Shown here in pieces: positions 1 through 10,795 of a stretch of 64,000 nt of DNA; within the stretch, counting starts at the first letter, position 1, and each line of letters opens with the position of its first letter. This DNA comes from Arthrinium phaeospermum. Taxonomy: Eukaryota > Ascomycota > Sordariomycetes > Amphisphaeriales > Apiosporaceae. Made by a program: the position numbers and the translations under genes. The notes beneath the pieces were generated by a model. The model was not told the DNA's origin. It saw only the letters and a list, made by a program, of their open reading frames with translations, and searched no databases. The stretch is from the NCBI GenBank assembly GCA_006503535.1, contig QYRS01000011.1, positions 682,001-746,000 on the forward strand, written 5' to 3'.

Positions 1-621
1 CTTATCCCACAGCTCGGCGGCTTCTCCGTTCAGGGGCGAGGCACTGGGAAGCGTGTTAGCATGCAGGGGGGAAAATGAGAAATGGGTATTCAAAGAAAGG
101 AAATACGTACTTGTTGGGTTCGCCCAGAAGACTTTGCAGGCTCAGAAGCACAGTCTGGATGTTGTACGCAGCGGTCCACTTGTCCTTCAGGATATCCAGG
201 CAAATACGGCCCGAGAAGTCAAAGTTGGGGTGGTAGATGGGTGTCTTGAACAAGACTGTCGGCGGCGCGTAAGGGTAGTTGTTGGGGAACGCGAATGTGA
301 GCTTGAAGGTCAGACCAGCATAGGGTGTGTCGTCAGGGCCCTCGATGGTAGCCGTCCAAGACAGCAGGTTGCCATCGGCTGAGGGAAAGGCAGATACACC
401 AGGAGCCGGAGAGGTCATCAGCTGCATGAGTTCTGTTTGCAGTCTGGGACAAATCGGTTTCATCAGTACATAGCACCTCATGAGCAGCATTGGGTTTCGG
501 GCAAAGTTGCATACCGCTTCGTAACGCTCTGAGCATCGGGTCCCTTTCGCGATCCGCCGAGCTTAGCGGCCTGGGCGCTGCCGGGCGCAGAGTTCTGGCT
601 GTTTTCCGACTCGAAATCCAT
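1..621 (-). CDS. Ubiquitin-conjugating enzyme E2 C (UBE2C/Ubc11-type), 3' end cut off
   Basis: E2 enzyme that, in the UBE2C family, starts ubiquitin chains on cyclin B and securin with the anaphase-promoting complex. Exons read on the minus strand: 621-515, 443-111 and 43-1 (continuing past the window), all joined with GT/AG introns and giving an open frame of 161 codons. The UBC fold covers about residues 30-161. The HPN motif is at 107-109, followed by SGRICLD with catalytic Cys117 (human UBE2C uses Cys114). The 30-residue N-terminal tail rich in S/A/G before the core is typical of UBE2C and not of UBC4/5. The second intron interrupts the GEPNN segment, and the third exon resumes with SPLN..AAELW, as in the family. 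Only about 15-20 residues should be missing. It lies head-to-head with CHK1. The family is clear; assignment to E2 C rather than another E2 is strong. Confidence 0.92.
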
Positions 622-1637
622 CGTTGATGATCTATAGGGGCTGTGGCCGACGTGTGTAGACGTTGTCAAACCCGGTAATGTGTGGCTTCGGGGAGATGTC
701 TCTGAGTGTTCGAGCGACAATGGCGCGGTTGGACAAAGACGGCCGGCCGTTGAAAACTGCTGGCGTCAATTGGGGGCGGCTGGGCCAAAAGAAAGAGACG
801 ATCTTCTGGAATGGCCGTGTTTGTTAGCTTCGACTCGGAACGGTTCTAAAAGAAAGCAAAGTTATCCTCGTCTAGTCGAGGGCTGCCTAGGCACTGTACA
901 CAGAGACGGCCCTGATCAAAGGCAATAAATTGAGAACATGGAATATGGATCGACGACATGCAGATATATGCCTGGGACAATAGCACGAACCTTATCAATG
1001 AGACCAACGGAAGAGAACGGACGCGCCGAGGAGGTTGCAATTGAGGTTAGATTGGAGGCTGGGGGGGAAAGAAAGGCGGAAGAAGTCGATAAGGCCAATA
1101 CGTGTTGTGTGGTCGGGAAGGCGGGAAGTAGCAGCAGGGAAGGTCGGTTGTCTCTCCGGTCAACCACCTCCTCTCGAAGCCGACTATTTTGCCCAATCGA
1201 ACGTCAACAACCAGCAGCCTATGGCAACCGCGATAAGATCTGGGCAGTTGGGAGGAGCAGGGGTGGGACAGGGAATGGTTTTTAGCGGCAAGGGGCCTAA
1301 ATCTAAAGGGTTTTGGTGGGGTTTGGCTGCCTGCCAATCAATCCATGATGGCACCAGACGCCCTCGAACAAAAACATGGAGGCGGCTCGCTACTTACCTG
1401 GGTACTCATTTACCTAGATCCAGTCAAATCTTTTAATTGAGAAAACGCGACCAGATCGCGTCCAACAGTGAGAATGGTGAGTTTTCGCGTCCGACTTGGC
1501 GATAGAATCACCTCGAGGGCCTCCAGGGCGCGACTACTTGAAGAGCCACTCGGGCACTTCTTTTGGGCGTCCCTAATGAGCGGGGTGCCTGTCTCACCGC
1601 ACACAGACCCGAACAGCGCAGCTACTAACACACTATC
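622..1637. other. Bidirectional promoter region between E2C and CHK1
   Basis: This is about 1 kb between two divergent start codons. It has no supported coding sequence; the open frames here lack family resemblance and splice logic. It contains a purine-rich stretch around 1060-1090 and a cluster of CGCG motifs at 1442-1491, listed separately. Confidence 0.7.
1442..1491. promoter_or_regulatory. Cluster of three CGCG (MBF/SBF-like) motifs upstream of CHK1
   Basis: AAAACGCGA at 1442-1450, ATCGCGTC at 1455-1462 and TTTTCGCGTC at 1482-1491 lie 147-196 bp before the CHK1 start. The outer two are near-mirror copies of an ACGCGAAA-like sequence. This is the core recognised by fungal APSES-type G1/S factors (MCB ACGCGT, SCB CNCGAAA). 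The sequence match is direct; the binding is inferred. Confidence 0.45.
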
Positions 1638-3377
1638 ATGCTACAGTCACAACTTGATCCTCTTCCAAGGGACCTGCCCTTCCGGATCATCTCTAAGACG
1701 ATCGGAAGAGGCGCCTATGCCTCGTCAGTATTGCCAACCTGACATACACATGCATGCGTGCATAGTATTCCTCCGAGTTTCCTACTAATACAGTATCATG
1801 CATTCAGCATCAAGAAGGCGGCTCCACTGGACACACCCACTCCTATATTCGCCGTGAAACTCATACACAAGGGCTATGCAGTCCAAAAAGGCCGGATATC
1901 TGCCAAGCAGATCGCCATGGAAGTTTCATTGCACTCCCACATTGGACAGCATCCCAACGTGATCGAGTGGTTTGCAACTGGCGAGGATTCGGTTTGGCGC
2001 TGGATCGCCATGGAGTATGCGGAAGGTGGCGACTTGTTCGACAAGATCGAGGCCGATGTGGGGGTGACCGAAGACATCGCTCATCTCTACTTCTTGCAGC
2101 TGGTCAGCGGAGTGAGCTTCATGCATTCCAAGGGCGTTGCCCATCGCGATCTCAAGCCAGAGAACATCCTGATGTCGGAGAGCGGCAATCTGAAGCTGGC
2201 CGACTTCGGTATGGCGACAATGTTCGAGTACAAGGGCCAGCACAAGCGCAGCACCACCATGTGCGGTAGCCCTCCGTACATTGCGCCTGAAGTCTTGACC
2301 AGCGGCCGGACCGACAAGAAGTCGGGCGAGGTGACCAAATATGCAGCGGAGCTGACAGACATGTGGTCCTGCGGCGTCATATTGTTCGTCTTGCTAGTTG
2401 GCAATACGCCATGGGACCAGCCAACTAAGGATAGCTGGGAGTTCCAGGAGTATGTGCGAACGAATGGCCGCACAACCGATAACCTTTGGGGGAGAATACC
2501 ATCAAATGCGCTGTCTCTCCTTCGCGGTATGATGAATATCGAGGCGAAGAAGCGATTCTCGTTTGCTCAGATCCGTCAGCACCCATGGTATACCCGTCAC
2601 AACAGATTCGTCGCGGCGAATGGGCAGATTTCCGACCCCCTCAATCTGGCCACTCAGATGCTTGAGAACCTCCGCATCGACTTCAGTCAGCAACCAACGT
2701 CCTCGCAGCGACACTCGCAGCCGGCCACAGTTGGCGAACCTATGGACATCGATCCAGCCCCTGTGTTAGACTACAAGACACCAGCTACGCAGCCGGAAAC
2801 ACCAATCCACGACGTACTCTTCGACTGGGAACGTCCTCAATTGCGAACTGTCGGGGCTCACAATGTCTCGTTTACTCAACCGATCTCCCGCGCGGATGCA
2901 GGCCCTTACACCTCGCACACGCAGTCACCGAGCTTGGTTGAGGCTTTGGCTGAAGAACCGTCCATATCGCAATTCTCTTCAACGCCAGGAGTGGCCATAA
3001 CGTTGACGCAAAAGGCCCGACAATTTCGTGACATTGTCCCTGCACATGGCTTCACACGTTTCTTCTCCCCAATGCCGCCCCAACTCCTTGTGCAGATGCT
3101 CAGTGATGCCCTCCATAACCTGAACGTGCCACTACCCTCAAGTACCCCATACATCGGGCAGGGTGATCATATCACAACTTTGAGGGTGAAGACTGCTGAC
3201 GGACGACGGCAAGGTCTGTACGGGGAGATCATGGTCGACAAATACTACTTGCCAGAGTCGCAAGAACTGCTGGAGGTGCGTTTCGTGAAGACGAAAGGCG
3301 ATCCTTTGGAATGGCGACGTTTCTTCAAGAATGTGGTACTGCTCTGCAAAGACGGTGTTTATAAACCGGATGCTTAG
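1638..3377 (+). CDS. chk1: Serine/threonine checkpoint kinase CHK1
   Basis: Effector kinase of the DNA-damage and replication checkpoint, activated by ATR and delaying mitosis through Cdc25/Wee1. Exons are 1638-1723 and 1808-3377, encoding 551 residues. The first exon supplies the GRGAYAS glycine loop, which a start inside exon 2 would lose. The kinase domain spans about 15-290: the FAVK lysine is K46, HRD is 141-143, DFG is 161-163, and GSPPYIAPE is the activation-segment end. The middle is a Ser/Gln-rich linker with several SQ/TQ sites (possible ATR targets). The C-terminus (about 420-551) resembles the Chk1 KA1-like regulatory domain, with GLYGEIMV and ending near FFKNVVLLCKDGVY. An AMPK-like kinase is the alternative, but the order and C-terminus fit CHK1 best. 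Confidence 0.93.
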
Positions 3378-4037
3378 GAGGGGGCCCGGTCTCGTCTCGA
3401 CCAGGGATGAGTGCATTCGCTTTTCACAGTTGCATTGGGGTATGTATTGATTATTGGCTTGCTACATGTCTTCATGTAGATTCATCGGCGAGGAGTTTTT
3501 GTGCTACAGGTTCTGGCTATGAGGAGGCATTGGCCTGACCGTGTGATGATGGTACGGATGATGCGATATACAGTACGATTCTAGACTGGCATAGAAACAG
3601 TTTAATGTAGATAAATAGCAAGCAAGACGTATGTCACTTCTTACACCCGGTCAAACCCTAGTGTTCAAGTGGAGAAGGCCGAAGTATACGCGTTCAAAGT
3701 GACCATGGAGCCAGCAAACTTGGTTCGAGCACGGCAGCTCTCTCCTCAAGATAGGTAGCGAAAAAACGATCAGAGCGGGCAGCGAAGTAGCTATCGTAGC
3801 TGAAGTAAACTTCTCCTCGGGGGAGTATTAGGTATTTATACGAGGTTCTTCCTCGCTTCGTTTTTACCGTCTGGATTTGAGTCCAGCGACGAAACGTTTC
3901 CTCTTTATTGGACCATCCAAAACACGATGTTTCTGCCTGTTCGCCTCTCTTGCGATTAATACTTATACTCTTATTGTTCATTATTTTCGACTCTTCTCCT
4001 TTTCCTTTTCCTCTTGCTTCGTTTCCTTTTCCATGGC
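3378..4037. other. Convergent 3' intergenic region
   Basis: This lies between the ends of CHK1 and the P450 gene. It is T/C-rich near 3960-4030, just past the P450 stop codon. I see no gene in it. Confidence 0.6.
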
Positions 4038-5858
4038 CTACTCACGTTTGGTAAAAACAAGTTGACAACCGTCCTATATCACGAGTCAGTTATATGAAAA
4101 TTGCAAGCAGGCCAAACCAGGTACAGTAAGTGTTCGATTGGTAGGGAATGAGACTAGAACGTACCATGGGGAACAAGGTGGCAAACACTCTGATTTCCTC
4201 GGAGCGGGGGGTGGGATGGTGCACGAAGTCAATGTCCAGCGTGGCCTTGCCGATCATGTGCGCCATCTGCAGCGGCACGTAGGTGCGCGCCAGGCAGTCG
4301 TGGGCTCCCGCGCCGAACACAAGCCAGTTCTTGGTCTTGGACTCGGCGTCGCCGCTGATCCAGCGCTCCGGGTCGAAGGTGTCGGGGTCCGTGTAGACCT
4401 CGGGGTCGTGCAGGGCCGGGTAGCAGGACGGGATGACCATGGTGTTCTTGCCGACGGTGTAGTCGGGCGTGATGGGGAACTTCTTGGTCGTGATGTAGGG
4501 CACGAAGATGACGGGCGGGCGGTAGCGCAGCAGCTCCTTGATCACGGCGCGCGTGTAGGGCAGCTCCGGGTACATGTCGATGTCGAAGGGCCGGCTGCGG
4601 TCGCCGCCGCGCGCCGCCAGGTTCTCGGCGCGGATGCGCGCCGCCATCTCGGGCCGCTGCGCCAGCACCTGGAAGAGCCAGGTCGTGGCGCTGCTCGAGG
4701 CGTCCTGCGACGCGAACAGGAACGTGAAGAGCGTCCGGCCGATCTCCTCATCCGAAAAGACGGGGATCAGGTTCTGAGGCTTCTCCACGTCCGTCTCGCC
4801 GGCGGCGATGCGCTCGCGGTACCGCTCGCACGCCATCATGTGCAGCACCCACTGGTCGACGACGCAGGTCGGCTCGGCCCCGCGCGCCATGTTCTCCTTG
4901 CAGGCCGCGGCGCAGCGGGCGAAGTCGGCCTGGCACGCGTCGGCCACGCGCTTGCCCCGCCACGGCTTGGTGCCGGGGATGTACATGGAGAGGGGGACAT
5001 TGACGAGCTCGAGCGCGGCGGTGACGAGGTAGAAGTCGTTGGCGATGCGCTGCACGGCGTCCCCGGAGATGTAGCCGCCGAAGAAGGTGCGGAGCGACAG
5101 GGCGCAGTTGATCTCGCGGAAGCGGACCATGAAAGCGGTGGGCTTGTTGTCGTTTGCTTTGCTGTCGGCGACGAACTGCGAGAAGAACTGGTTGTAGATG
5201 GACTCCTGAACGGGCAGGTACGTCGAGATGGCCTTGTTGGTAAAGAGGCCCGAAAGTCCCTTGCGGTACTCCACGTGCTCTCTGCCCTGCTTGAAGACCC
5301 AGGCCTTCGGGCTCATGATGTCTACGGCGATGGGCACGAGGCAGGGCCTCAGATAGCCCGGGGACTTGAATATTCTATGCGCAAGGTCCCTGTCGGAAGC
5401 CAAGACGACGAACCTGCCATTGATTCTAATTAGCATCAAGACCTTAAGACCGAGATGGAAAGGCAAACTCACTTGTGGAAAACGGATACACAGCTCAGGG
5501 GGCCACTGGCCCATTGTTGTATATAGCCTTCCCATTTCGGGTGAATGGCTTGAAGGAACGGCCCGATGAAGGGTATCTTGAACGATGGGCCAGCAATCGA
5601 GCCTTTCTGTATGATGTAACTACCTGCTAACGTGTTAGTGGACTGCGGAAAGAAGAGCGTATTGTCATCCGGGCACTTACACTGGTCGTACATAGCCAAG
5701 GCAAGCAGGATAGTTATGGCTATCTTCCAAAAACCAATTTCGGCCACATATTTGGACGCAAAGCTCTCCAGTTGGCTGGTGACAGTATGATGGATCTTAT
5801 TCGTTACGTTGGCATATGAAGATGGCAGGACACTGCCGCCTTGGACAATGGAAGCCAT
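4038..5858 (-). CDS. CYP61/ERG5-type cytochrome P450, C-22 sterol desaturase paralog
   Basis: ERG5 enzymes introduce the C-22 double bond late in ergosterol synthesis at the ER. Minus-strand exons: 5858-5681, 5623-5473, 5413-4165 and a 36-nt last exon 4073-4038, giving 537 residues, the usual ERG5 length. Residues 43-58 form an N-terminal membrane anchor, followed by IIQKGSIAGP, FIGPFL and WASGPLSCVSVFHKFVV, all hallmarks of CYP61. FLFASQDASSS is the I-helix, KELLRYRPP the ExxR region, and FGAGAHDCLARTY the haem loop with Cys483. Odd: the glycine two residues after the cysteine (CLG in ERG5) is alanine, and neighbouring residues also differ. The tiny last exon restores the family ending (QLVFTKRE). 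A main ERG5 copy may exist elsewhere; in Fusarium graminearum two ERG5 genes are known. It is divergent from a Zn2Cys6 regulator. Confidence 0.9.
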
Positions 5859-6753
5859 GATGGGCTTGGAACAGACTGAGATTATCACAAAATGGCCAAA
5901 CTTCGCCCAAGTCAAAATAAATGGCAGAGAAATTGAGACGCCGCTTCAAGAAACGAGTGTGACAGAGGGGTGTGACAGCCCTTATGTACTTGTATGTCGC
6001 TCCGGTCTCCCAAACAGGGTCTTGGACTCATGGATGTAAGTGGTATCGGGGTTCCAAGCTGTGGGTACAGGTGCCGATTTGACATTAGACAGCGCATTCA
6101 GCGGTGCCGAAACGCGAGTTGTTGATCTCGCTAACGACTTCATATCTGCAACTGTGCCAGCTATGCCCTTCTTTAGCGGCAGGGACTGGGTGTTATCAGT
6201 CAACATTGCTGCACATCATCTACAGAAGTCGACAATTGCATCTCGGGAAACAGAGGGGCTAACCGGAAGAGGCTTAGTCTCCGATGGCCACGCTCAGTCG
6301 CCATTTGCTCGGTTTGCTCAGAGCTAGGTACCCGGCTTTTCCCCAAAGCCCCTTCTGAGCCCTTCTGTGCCCCCCTTTTTCTTCTCTCGCAGCAAAACCT
6401 CGGAGTCTAGTCCTCTTCTGGCCTAGTCCCACCCATCCTCACTGAAATGTGACAAGTTGAGTGACATCCGACATCCCGTAAGCAGCAGCACCAACTCGAC
6501 TGCCCAGCATGAGTTTTCTTCCCATTGAGTAACGGGCTCGCCCTTTTGACTTCATACATGACATGTTCGTTCGTTTGAGCTGGTCCAGTCTTTACCAATC
6601 TCCCACTTTCCTGGAGCGGTCTGCCGATTCGTCACTCCAGCCCTGTTACCTTCAAATTGCCATTGCCAGGGATGCGCGCAGCTGCAGCAAAATGAGCACT
6701 ACGGTAGGGGCTCTGCTCGCTAGCGCCTACCACACCTCCCACCTCTGCACTTC
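5859..6753. other. Shared promoter region of ERG5 paralog and Zn2Cys6 gene
   Basis: There is no supported gene in this 895 bp. It holds several CGG/CCG triplets (for example near 6000, 6260 and 6280), the half-site type used by Zn2Cys6 factors. No clear Upc2-type TCGTATA element was seen. Pyrimidine-rich stretches occur at 6370-6390. Confidence 0.5.
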
Positions 6754-8426
6754 ATGATGCGAAGAACCCTTCGAAGATCTTGCGAAGCTTGCGCCAAGTC
6801 CAAGCTCAGCTGCGACCTTCGTACGCCGCAATGCTCCCGTTGCCTCAAAAGGAAGGCCAATTGCTCGTATGCGAACGAGCCTTTGACCTCCCCGCCCGAA
6901 TCCCAGTCGCCAGAGTCGCTGGATTCCCCCAGTCGCGGTGGTCACGATTGGCCCGTCACCCATGAGGTGGTGCCCATGCTGGCGGTCCGGAACGAAACCC
7001 CGGAATCGCCTATCTCCGAACAGCTGATACTATCACTACCCACAAGCATCACTTCGCTCGACCCCTTCGATTCCTATCCAAGGACTCGTCTACCACGACA
7101 GCATGTACAACGCTTGATATATCACTGTAAGCCCTCAATATTTGTGTGTGTATATATATATATATATGTATATATGTACACCTGTATACCTGCATGCCGA
7201 TCGTATTTGCTAAACACCCTCTTAGTCTTATCTAAGATCGCATTTCAATACTACCCACTAGATCTCAATGCGGACTCCAATCCATTCATCGTCTCATGGT
7301 GGCCAGTTGCACTCGAAGACCCTGCATTATTCCACGTGTCGCTACAAACAGCTTCCTTGGACGATGAGCTGGCTGCCCAGAAAGGCTTTCCTATTTCCGA
7401 GATGCTCATGGCGGACTCTCTGTCGCTGGTGAGACAGAAGATCGAAAACCCCACTTCAGCCATTGAAGATGCAACCATGGACAGTGTTGTCACGCTGGCC
7501 GCAATCGAGGTAAGACTCGCTCTTGACCATGTTGCCGACTGATTGGGCTAATCATTTTTATTATGAGATAAAGCATGGCAAGGGAAACTTGCAGATCAGC
7601 AAACTACACATCACCGGCATAATACGGATGGTGAAAATGAGAGGCGGGATCAACGAGTTAAAGCTCGCAAGCCCTCTTACAGCGCGGATGGTTGCTTGGT
7701 AAGTAATGTAATGCCCTTACCCAGGCCGGAAGATACTAACGTGATGCGGCGTCCAGGGTATGTCTGGTTGTCACAGGTTCTCCGCAATTTCCGGTCCAGG
7801 ATGATGCGGGTTGTGGAGATGGCCTCAGCCCTATATCGCAATGGCGCTCTGCCCCTATTGAGCCGGAACCGTTGCGTGATCAAGCCCCTGATCTGGAGCC
7901 TCAACTACACTCCATTCTAGCCCGCCTAAACCAGGTTGTCCGCGAGTCACAGGCTTTGGGCTTATCAACAACCGACCTTCATGACTTGACCTGCTACGTC
8001 ATTCACAGACTGTTGCTTTTACCCTGCCCGACTGGTCAATATTCTCAGTCTACAGCAATATCGGAATGTATAAGACACGCCACGATCCTATATATGTTTA
8101 TCATTCATGGGCCAACTTATTTCCCACATACAGCGATGATGAGCGGTATCACGCCCCAGCTCAAGACCGGTCTTGAGACGCTGTTTGCGACCGGCCGCAA
8201 ATTTGACGAGGTGTTGCTGTGGTTGATCTCGGTGGGTCTTGTAGCATCGGTCGACACCACGGAGCACCATTGGTTTAGGACACAAGCGGCAGAAAGCACG
8301 CTGGTTCTGGGGTTATACACTTGGGAAGATGTGCTCGCCCAAATGAAGGCAGTTCTCTGGCTAGATACGCCCCTCGGATCGTCTTTCCGACGAAAGTGGG
8401 AAGAAATACTTTTTAATGCCCACTAA
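6754..8426 (+). CDS. Zn2Cys6 transcription factor (Fungal_trans_2-like)
   Basis: Predicted nuclear DNA-binding regulator of 483 residues. Exons 6754-7126, 7226-7509, 7574-7698 and 7757-8426 join in frame. Residues 10-37 hold the binuclear zinc cluster, with six cysteines in CEAC..KLSC..QCSRC..NC spacing and basic residues between. A short S/P-rich linker follows, then a helical regulatory region without other named motifs. The layout resembles the Fungal_trans_2 class, which also includes sterol regulators such as Upc2. Intron 1 (7127-7225) carries a TG/TA dinucleotide run at 7143-7167. It is divergent from the ERG5 paralog, so local control of that P450 is a natural guess, but no target is shown by sequence. 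The downstream residues are weakly conserved and the last exon limits are less certain than the cluster. Confidence 0.85.
7143..7176. repeat. TG/TA dinucleotide microsatellite
   Basis: A (TG)n tract passes into a (TA)n tract inside intron 1 of the Zn2Cys6 gene, and is likely length-variable between strains. Confidence 0.85.
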
Positions 8427-9738
8427 TATACGTGGGCATCTAGTGAAAGACTACAACGTACTCATATGTTTCTACTACGTGCCCACCTGCAGATATAACC
8501 TACAGAAATGGCATTTGGAAACTCCGCCTCGAGCTACAACTGGCTCGACTTCGTCATCGGAACAGGGCCAGGAAAGTACGGGTATGGCATGAAAGGCCTT
8601 TGAGCGCCTAGTTTGAAGGCTTCATGTTGCAGTGTTACATGTTTGTGTGCATACTTGTACCAAACGGTGTTCGTATTCAGGGAACACTACTCATGGGCCG
8701 TTGGTGCGTTGTACGGCGTAAGCATTTCCGTTCCAGGTAGCAGAACTGGAAATTGCAGAATACGCCCCCATTCCCGTTATTGGGTGAGCGAGCCGGAAGA
8801 CTTTGTGTCAGCTGCACACGAAGCTACCTGCCTCAGGTGAGGCTGAGTAACCTTGCCGATGTTTGCTGTCATCATGTTGTGTAAGTTGAACACAAGAATG
8901 AAGTTCCGACTCTGGCAGTGCCTGATCTCGGATTCATGCAGTGAATCTTGTTAGCCACTCTGACACATAATGCAAGATAAATGACCATTTGATGTCTCAA
9001 AGCTCTTTATCTATACTACAACAAAGGATGCCATAAATATCTTTACACGTGGCAATGGCGCATCTCGTGGGAGCAGAAAGCCCATTAGAGTACGTGGGAA
9101 ATAGCCAAAGCCCTCGCGTATTTGAATGAGAATTTACATAAAGCTGGCAAGAGACAAAGGACGGGCTCTTCTAGCCCACGGAGCATCTTGCTGGTGTGGA
9201 ATTCCCATAGCAGCCAGGTGTGGGAGCCGAGTATAGAAAAGTCAATATAGTGTTTCATGGATGTCCATGGTATTAGTAGTAATGCATATATAGTATATTG
9301 CATAAAAGCCTAATGATATTTGTGCTTGTTTATGCTTGTCTCCATGGAGTGACCCATTTTATCCCAGCTTCTCCAGGATGGGGATGGATTAAAAAGATTG
9401 GCGCGATAGCACATGCATTGAACCAAACACCCGTCACCACTGATGATCGACATAAGATCAAGCGATCGGATAAATAAGTAGGACCTGCAGCACACGGGTA
9501 GTAGTAGAAACATGGCGACACGAAACGCTCTGTGAGAGGTCCTGACCATTTTAGCTGCCCGGCTGTTGGTGTCATGCTGATTCGGAGCTCGGATGGCAAG
9601 CAAACGCGATCGGGTTGACTGACTGACTGGCTGGCGTAATCGTGTCTTACTTACTTGCTTTCTTTCTCAGCACATGCGGGCAAAAAGTGCCGCCCGGCGG
9701 TAACAGGCTGAAGATGGAAATTGATTTCAGCGAGAAAA

Positions 9739-9769
<31 letters not shown>

Positions 9770-10795
9770 CATACAGCTGCGCAGTCAGACAGGTACGGCC
9801 CAAAAGGAGCCACACGAGCACACATCCAGGAACACACCCAGGCACACTTGGCCAACACGAGTCAAGATGGTTAAAATGCCCACCTATTAATAACGAAGAG
9901 GGAAGCCAGCGTTTCACACTCCGAAGCCATCTGCGAATGCCCGCATTCGGGGGCGCAACTTGGCGACTGGGGAGGGCCTGGCACTGGCCCGTGGGCAAAC
10001 AGGCTAACCGCTAGGGGCGCGGACTGCTGAGGGGGACCGCTCAGTGGTGGGCAGTTGGCAGTGGGCAGCAGTAAACTTCGGTGGGGATTGAGCAGCGATA
10101 CGCATGCGACACCCCGAAAGCTGGCGGTTCTTGGTCATCCAATCATTCGGGTTGGACCGGGGGGTAGGTTAATCTATTTGGGAAGCTTCGATTGGCTCCC
10201 GCGGGCTCTCGCTACGTCCTCCGAACCGCAGTACCTGAAAATCCCTACGGATTCCTGCCCCCTTCCCTGCTTCTGGACCCCTGTGGTACAGGCGGATGGA
10301 CGGATTTGGCCTGGCGATCCGTCTGCAACGGTCGTCATTCGCCTCTTGACCAAGTAAACTCGTCGGCCAACGCCTCTTTGGGTGGGGGCTATGCCATGCT
10401 ACCATGAGATGAGTGCCATGCTCCAGCTCTTGTTCAAGGTGATCAATGTTGGTTGTTGGCTTATTTTAAATTCTCGACAATGCCCGTTCTTCTTGATTCC
10501 ATACCCTCTTGTTGCTCTTTCGGACTGACCTTTTCCATTCTTTTGTACCAACCAGTCAATCACTTTTTGCCTTCCTCTCGTTCTTCCTTGTCCGTTCTGT
10601 TCATGCTTATTCAGTAGGTACTGGCAGAGCCATACACATAAACAACATCCTTCCACTCTCTTCTGCCCAGTAGCAGCTTCGATTCTCGCGACCGCTTTAC
10701 ATACCTTGACTTCTTTGTATCGTTACCTAAGGCATCCCTGGATATCCATTTCCGCCTACTAAACTTCATTACTCGGAACATTCACACACACCAAG
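8427..10795. other. Gene-poor intergenic region
   Basis: This is 2.4 kb between the Zn2Cys6 gene and the GH76 gene. The open frames on both strands lack family resemblance. It contains a GACT-type short tandem near 9615-9632, a long G tract (9739-9766) and a C/T-rich leader of the GH76 promoter from about 10480 to 10795. Confidence 0.6.
9739..9766. repeat. 28-nt poly-G tract
   Basis: Uninterrupted run of 28 guanines on the plus strand, preceded by AAAA. Such runs can form G-quadruplexes and often have uncertain assembled length. Confidence 0.95.

Noticed and set aside
4138..5433. 431-codon plus-strand open frame
   Set aside because: It is the antisense shadow of the P450 gene in GC-rich DNA; low-complexity V/G/R/D composition.
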